Shown here piece after piece: positions 15,087 to 18,584 of a DNA stretch of 18,584 nucleotides (the stretch's first letter is position 1; each line of letters starts with the position of its first letter). This DNA comes from CAZYWA01 sp964650975 [NCBI: uncultured bacterium] (GTDB lineage: Bacteria > JADJOY01): NCBI GenBank assembly GCA_964650975.1, contig CAZYWA010000021.1, positions 1-18,584 of the forward strand, given 5' to 3'. Below the pieces are notes generated by a model. The model was given only the letters and a program-made list of their open reading frames with translations. It made no database searches and was not told where the DNA came from. The position numbers and the translations under genes were made by a program.

Positions 15087-15570
15087 TTTCCGGGCGTTGC
15101 TCGAGCGCCTCCGGGACGACGGCATCGACTTCATCGTCGTCGGTGGCGTGAGCGCCGTTCTCCACGGCGCGCCCATCGTCACGTTCGACCTCGACATCGT
15201 CCCTTCGCGATCACCCCCGAACCTCGATCGCCTGCACAGCGCGTTGCTCGAGCTCGAAGCGATCTTCCGCGACCCAGCGGCTCGCAAACTCACGCCAACA
15301 CGAAGCGATCTCGCGGGCATGGGCCATCTGCTGCTCCGTACCAGCCTCGGCCCGCTGGACGTGCTTTGCAGCGTCGCCGAAGGTCGGACCCACGAGAGCC
15401 TGCTCCCGAAGAGCACGATCATGGACCTTGGCGGTGGTCTGAGCGCGCGGGTCGTCGACCTCGACGAGCTCATCGCGCTCAAGCGGGCCGCGGGTCGGGA
15501 GAAGGATCGAGCCGCACTTCCACTCCTGGAGCGAACTCTCGAAGAGACTCGCAAACGTCGGGAAGGCTGA
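15067..15570 (+). CDS. Nucleotidyltransferase-fold protein (AbiEii/MNT-like)
   Basis: The 167-aa protein has the minimal nucleotidyltransferase signature: [13 protein letters not shown] (GG at 26-27), the metal-binding pair Asp41 and Asp43 (FDLDIV), and a likely third carboxylate Asp98 (GPLDVL). The C-terminal part is helical and charged ([30 protein letters not shown]). Related folds act in type IV or MNT-type toxin-antitoxin systems and in small-molecule modification; which applies here cannot be read from sequence. It starts at GTG inside the preceding small gene. Its stop codon coincides with the broken end of the hsdR remnant on the opposite strand. Confidence 0.85.
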   Translation: MTTPSVDFRALLERLRDDGIDFIVVGGVSAVLHGAPIVTFDLDIVPSRSPPNLDRLHSALLELEAIFRDPAARKLTPTRSDLAGMGHLLLRTSLGPLDVLCSVAEGRTHESLLPKSTIMDLGGGLSARVVDLDELIALKRAAGREKDRAALPLLERTLEETRKRREG

Positions 15571-16407
15571 CCGCCTGGTAGAGCGAGAGGTAGACCTCGA
15601 ACGACGTGTCCACGGTGCGGTTCGTGACATTGGTCATGACACCGACGAACGGCTTGAAGTCGTTGATCCGAGTCTGGTCGATCAAGATGTTGCGATCGGC
15701 CAGGAACAGAATTCGCTTCTTGGCGCGCGATTTCCAGAGACGCCAGATGATCTGGAACGCGACGTAGGTCTTGCCCCTGCCGGTGGCCATCACCAGCAGG
15801 ATCCCGTCGCGGCCGCCGGCGATGGCCTCGACGGTGCGGTTGATCGCCAGCTCTTGGTAGTAGCGCGGTGCCTTGCCCGAGCCGTCGCTGAAATAGGGCT
15901 GCGTCGCGACGCGCTCGACCGTGTCGTCCCAGCCCTTCCAGGCGCGGTAGCGGCGCCAGAGGTCGTCCGGTGACGGGAACTCATCGAGCCCGAGCGTTAC
16001 CTCGGGATTCGCGGCCCGTCCGGTGAGATCGCGGAATAGAAACCCGTCGCCGTTCGAGCTGACGCGAACGGCACGTCCATCGCCTGGGCATAGTCGAGGG
16101 CCTGGCCCATCCCGCCGCCCAGCGGATGGCTGTTGTCCTTGGCCTCGACCACCGCGATCGGCAGGTTCGGCCGCTGGTAGAGGACGTAGTCGGCGCGCCG
16201 GGCCTTGCCGCGCGCCACCATCCGCCCGCGCACGATCATGCGGCCCCTGGTGAGCGAGACCTCCTCGCGAATCTGCGTGTGGGGGTCCCAGTCGGCGCGC
16301 ACCAGCGCAGGTGTGATGAACTTGGTGCAGATGTCCCGCTCGGAGAGCGTCTTCTTGTTCTTCTGCGTAGCGGTGGTCGCCGGTTTGAGGCGTGATTCTA
16401 GCGACAA
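15571..16407 (-). pseudogene. hsdR: Type I restriction enzyme R subunit remnant (frameshifted and truncated)
   Basis: HsdR is the nuclease/translocase subunit of type I restriction systems. The 5' part (from about TTG 16407) encodes [22 protein letters not shown] and the nuclease core [21 protein letters not shown]. The reading frame breaks at about 16060-16066: before it the text is AQAMDVPFA, after it [15 protein letters not shown] in another frame, consistent with loss of one base. The second part carries the helicase start: [14 protein letters not shown], Walker A ATGRGKT, and [21 protein letters not shown]. It stops at SLYQAV, just before the DECH box region. About three-quarters of a normal HsdR is absent, with no hsdM or hsdS in the window, so it is dead. 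Confidence 0.9.
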
Positions 16408-16498
16408 ACACGGATCGGGCGCCGGGACGGCGGCCCTTCCTTGATGGCGGTGGACCGCTGAGCTAGCGTCGCCGCGCTTCTTGCCGGAGGAGGGCGAC

Positions 16499-17833
16499 GT
16501 GAACGAATGGCTGGAGCGCAGGTTCGAGCTCACGAAGCGAGGCACGTCGGTGAAGACCGAGGTCGTGGCTGGCGCGACCACGTTCGCCACGATGGCTTAC
16601 ATCCTGTTCGTGCAGCCGGTGGTGCTCGGTGCGGCGGGAATGGATCCGGGCGCGGTGCTCGTCGCGACCTGCGTGGCGAGCGCGCTCGCGTGTCTCTTGA
16701 TGGCGTTCCTCGCCAACTACCCGGTCGCGCTCGCGCCGGGCATGGGTCACAACTTCTACTTCACCTACGGCGTGGTGCTGGGGATGCACGTGCCCTGGCA
16801 GGTGGCGCTGGGCGCGATCGCGATCGCGGGCACGATCTTCGTGCTGCTCGCCGGAGTCGGATTGCGCGAGAAGCTGATCGAAGTCATTCCGAGCTCGCTC
16901 AAGCGCGGCATCGCGGCGGGCATCGGGTTGCTGATCACGCTCGTGGGCCTCGAGTACGGCGGCTTCGTGGTGCACGACCCGGGCACGGGGCTGACACTCG
17001 GAAGCCTGCACTCGCCCGCGGCGTTGCTCACGTCCTTCGGCCTGGTGCTCTCGATCGCGCTCCTGGTGCGCGGTGTGAAAAGCGCCCTCTTGATCGGCAT
17101 CTTCGCGACCACCGTCGCGTCGATGCTGGCCGGTTTCACGAAGTTCACGGGTGTCGTGTCGATGCCGCCGTCGCTGGCGCCCACGTTCGGGAAGCTCGCG
17201 CCCCTTCAGGCGCTTACACCCGCGATGGCGCCGGTCATCTTCGTGTTCCTGTTCCTGGCGCTCTTCGACACCGTCGGGACGCTGGTGGGAGTGTCCGAGA
17301 AGGCCGGACTCATGACGCCCGACGGCAAGCTGCCCAAGGCGAAGGAGGCGCTGCTCGCCGACTCGATCTCGACGGTGGTGGGAGCGATCGCCGGCACCAG
17401 CACCGTGACCAGCTACATCGAGAGCGCCGCGGGCGTCTCGGCCGGCGGCCGCACCGGCCTCGCGAGCGTCGTCACCGCGGCGCTGCTCCTGCTGTCGCTC
17501 TTCTTCAAGCCGATCGTCGAGATGGTGAGCGGCTCGATCCACGTCGGCGACGCGTTTTTCTATCCGACCATCGCGCCGTCACTCATCCTGGTCGGCTACT
17601 TCATGATCGAGTCGATCGCCGGCATCCCGTGGAGCGACGCCGAGGAGGCGATCCCCGCATTCCTCGCCGTGGTGGTCATGCCCATGGCGCTCTCGATCAC
17701 CGAAGGCATCGCCTTCGGCTTCATCGCGTATTCGCTGATCAAGATCGTGAAGGGGAAGGCGGCGCAGACGCACTGGCTCGTGCATCTCTTCGCGGCCCTC
17801 TTCCTGCTGCGGTATGCGTTTTTGAAGAGCTGA
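16499..17833 (+). CDS. NCS2-family purine/xanthine-type permease (AzgA-like)
   Basis: The 444-aa inner-membrane transporter would import nucleobases (hypoxanthine, guanine or adenine in the AzgA branch) with protons. Typical segments are the start NEWLERRFELTKRGTSVKTE, ATMAYILFVQP, LFLALFDTVGTLVGV, then GTSTVTSYIESAAGVSAGG and GRTGLASVVTA. The conserved TM3 motif, usually PGMGLNAYF, reads PGMGHNFYF here, which may mark a subfamily with different specificity. I chose GTG at 16499 because GGAGG at 16486-16490 lies 8 bases ahead of it; the frame is open back to a TTG at 16481. The start is divergent from the hsdR remnant. Confidence 0.93.
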   Translation: MNEWLERRFELTKRGTSVKTEVVAGATTFATMAYILFVQPVVLGAAGMDPGAVLVATCVASALACLLMAFLANYPVALAPGMGHNFYFTYGVVLGMHVPWQVALGAIAIAGTIFVLLAGVGLREKLIEVIPSSLKRGIAAGIGLLITLVGLEYGGFVVHDPGTGLTLGSLHSPAALLTSFGLVLSIALLVRGVKSALLIGIFATTVASMLAGFTKFTGVVSMPPSLAPTFGKLAPLQALTPAMAPVIFVFLFLALFDTVGTLVGVSEKAGLMTPDGKLPKAKEALLADSISTVVGAIAGTSTVTSYIESAAGVSAGGRTGLASVVTAALLLLSLFFKPIVEMVSGSIHVGDAFFYPTIAPSLILVGYFMIESIAGIPWSDAEEAIPAFLAVVVMPMALSITEGIAFGFIAYSLIKIVKGKAAQTHWLVHLFAALFLLRYAFLKS

Positions 17834-17843
17834 CGGCGTGCTC

Positions 17844-17862
17844 GACGTGACCGTCGCACGTC
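17844..17862. terminator. Possible bidirectional terminator hairpin
   Basis: GACGTG-accgtcg-CACGTC forms a 6-bp stem with a 7-base loop, between the convergent permease and right-edge genes, overlapping the latter's stop codon. There is no T-tract, so any termination activity is inference. Confidence 0.3.
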
Positions 17863-18584
17863 ACCACAGCAGCGCGACGTCGATCTCGGGGCCGTCCAGG
17901 GTCAAGCGGTCGACTCTGAGGAGCCGATAGCCCGGGCGGACGGTGACGAAGGGCAGGTGAAGGGCGATGCCTCCGCGGTAGTCCTGGACCACGTTGCCCG
18001 CGAACCACGACCAGCGTGGCTCGAACTCGAAGCCGACGGGATCCCAGGCGTAGAGGGCCAGCGGCGTGCCGAGCTCGAAGCCTTCGTGGTCGCGTTCGCG
18101 GTCGAAGCGGCGGTAGCCGGCGCTGACGCCGAGCGAATAGCGCGGGTCGGTCGAGACCCGATAGAGCGCGGCGGCCGACCACGCGTCCATCCGGTCGGTG
18201 GGCCCGTGCTCCCAGTAGCGCAGCCACTCGAACACCACCGCCGCCGGTCCGAAGCCGGCCTCGGCGCGCGCCGAGTAGCCGTTGACGTTGCCGTGGATCA
18301 GCCGCTGATAGGTGTCGTCGACGCGCACGAAGGGCAACGCCGGATCGCCGGCCTCGCGATGCTCCGCCTGGTAGAGGGTGAGCGGAGCGGCGGCGACCAT
18401 CGCGCCAGGGACCACCAGCCACATCCACCAGCTGCTCGCGAACAGGCACTCGAAGAACGTCGAGCAGTCGGCGGTGTCACTGTCGCTGTCTTCGTAGGAT
18501 CTGCGCTGCGAGGAGACGTCGTCGTCGTGGTGCGATTCCAGGCCTTTCTCGAAGTCTCCGAGCTCGCCGGCCCGAACGCCGACG
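17861..18584 (-). CDS. Unknown protein, probably envelope-associated (5' end beyond window)
   Basis: The frame is open from the right edge, so the N-terminus is missing; about 240 residues are visible. After an acidic, Asp/Ser-rich stretch (HHDDDVSSQRRSYEDSDSD) comes a hydrophobic segment with two Cys (DCSTFFECLFASSWWMWLVVPGAMVAAAP), probably a membrane helix. The remainder alternates polar and aromatic residues in short strands (NGYSARAEAGFG, AALYRVSTDPRYSLGVSAGYRRF, GFEFEPRWSWFAGNVV, GPEIDVALLW), suggesting a beta-barrel or beta-rich outer-membrane-like domain with Trp/Tyr girdles. I do not recognise the family. An internal Met at 18424 would drop the acidic part, but there is no reason to prefer it. 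Confidence 0.72.
   Translation of the reverse strand, partial: VGVRAGELGDFEKGLESHHDDDVSSQRRSYEDSDSDTADCSTFFECLFASSWWMWLVVPGAMVAAAPLTLYQAEHREAGDPALPFVRVDDTYQRLIHGNVNGYSARAEAGFGPAAVVFEWLRYWEHGPTDRMDAWSAAALYRVSTDPRYSLGVSAGYRRFDRERDHEGFELGTPLALYAWDPVGFEFEPRWSWFAGNVVQDYRGGIALHLPFVTVRPGYRLLRVDRLTLDGPEIDVALLW

Noticed and set aside
1-18584. CRISPR array, prophage or integrative-element attachment sites
   Set aside because: No regularly spaced repeats, integrase, phage genes or tRNA-bounded direct repeats were seen.

Overview
This window is a high-GC, densely coding piece of bacterial chromosome, about two-thirds G+C by eye, with strongly GC-rich third codon positions. A lipoprotein-like signal, an envelope M23 peptidase and a membrane-anchored repeat protein with a Cys-rich insert point to a Gram-negative-type, possibly Myxococcota-like lineage. 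That placement is inference: there is no rRNA or other strong marker gene. I see no tRNA, rRNA, CRISPR array or transposase.

Left part (1-5114, all +): the 3' end of an isovaleryl-CoA-dehydrogenase-type gene, a possible small overlapping ORF, an EamA transporter, coaBC (coenzyme A synthesis) overlapping queC (7-deazaguanine synthesis) by ATGA, an unrecognised 75-aa protein, and a secreted GDPD-fold protein whose active site is degenerate.

Middle part (5187-8397): a BadH-like short-chain dehydrogenase followed in the same frame by a doubly truncated hybrid histidine kinase remnant, then an AtoE-type short-chain fatty acid transporter on the - strand. Between these genes lie three copies of an unusual structured repeat. 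Each copy has two hairpins whose 8-nt loops, GGTCCCTC and GAGGGACC, are complementary to each other, while the stems vary between copies but stay paired. In two copies an outer stem and a middle stem join the hairpins with no unpaired base, giving a perfect four-way (cloverleaf) junction. Each copy lies just downstream of a gene, and its G-U wobbles make sense only on the strand of that gene. This is the most promising undescribed element in the window.

Right part (8416-18584): a GNAT acetyltransferase, a 996-aa protein with nine carboxypeptidase-regulatory-like repeats and a Cys-rich insertion, and an M23 endopeptidase (all -); then a MoeB/ThiF-rhodanese fusion (+), and a small-protein/nucleotidyltransferase pair (+). 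The pair's last stop codon abuts the broken end of a frameshifted type I restriction hsdR remnant (-). An NCS2 purine permease (+) follows, and last comes a gene of unknown function (-) that runs off the right edge.

The genes do not form one pathway. Acyl-CoA dehydrogenase, BadH-like dehydrogenase and AtoE would fit acyl-CoA and short-chain fatty acid metabolism. The right part shows traces of defence-gene turnover.
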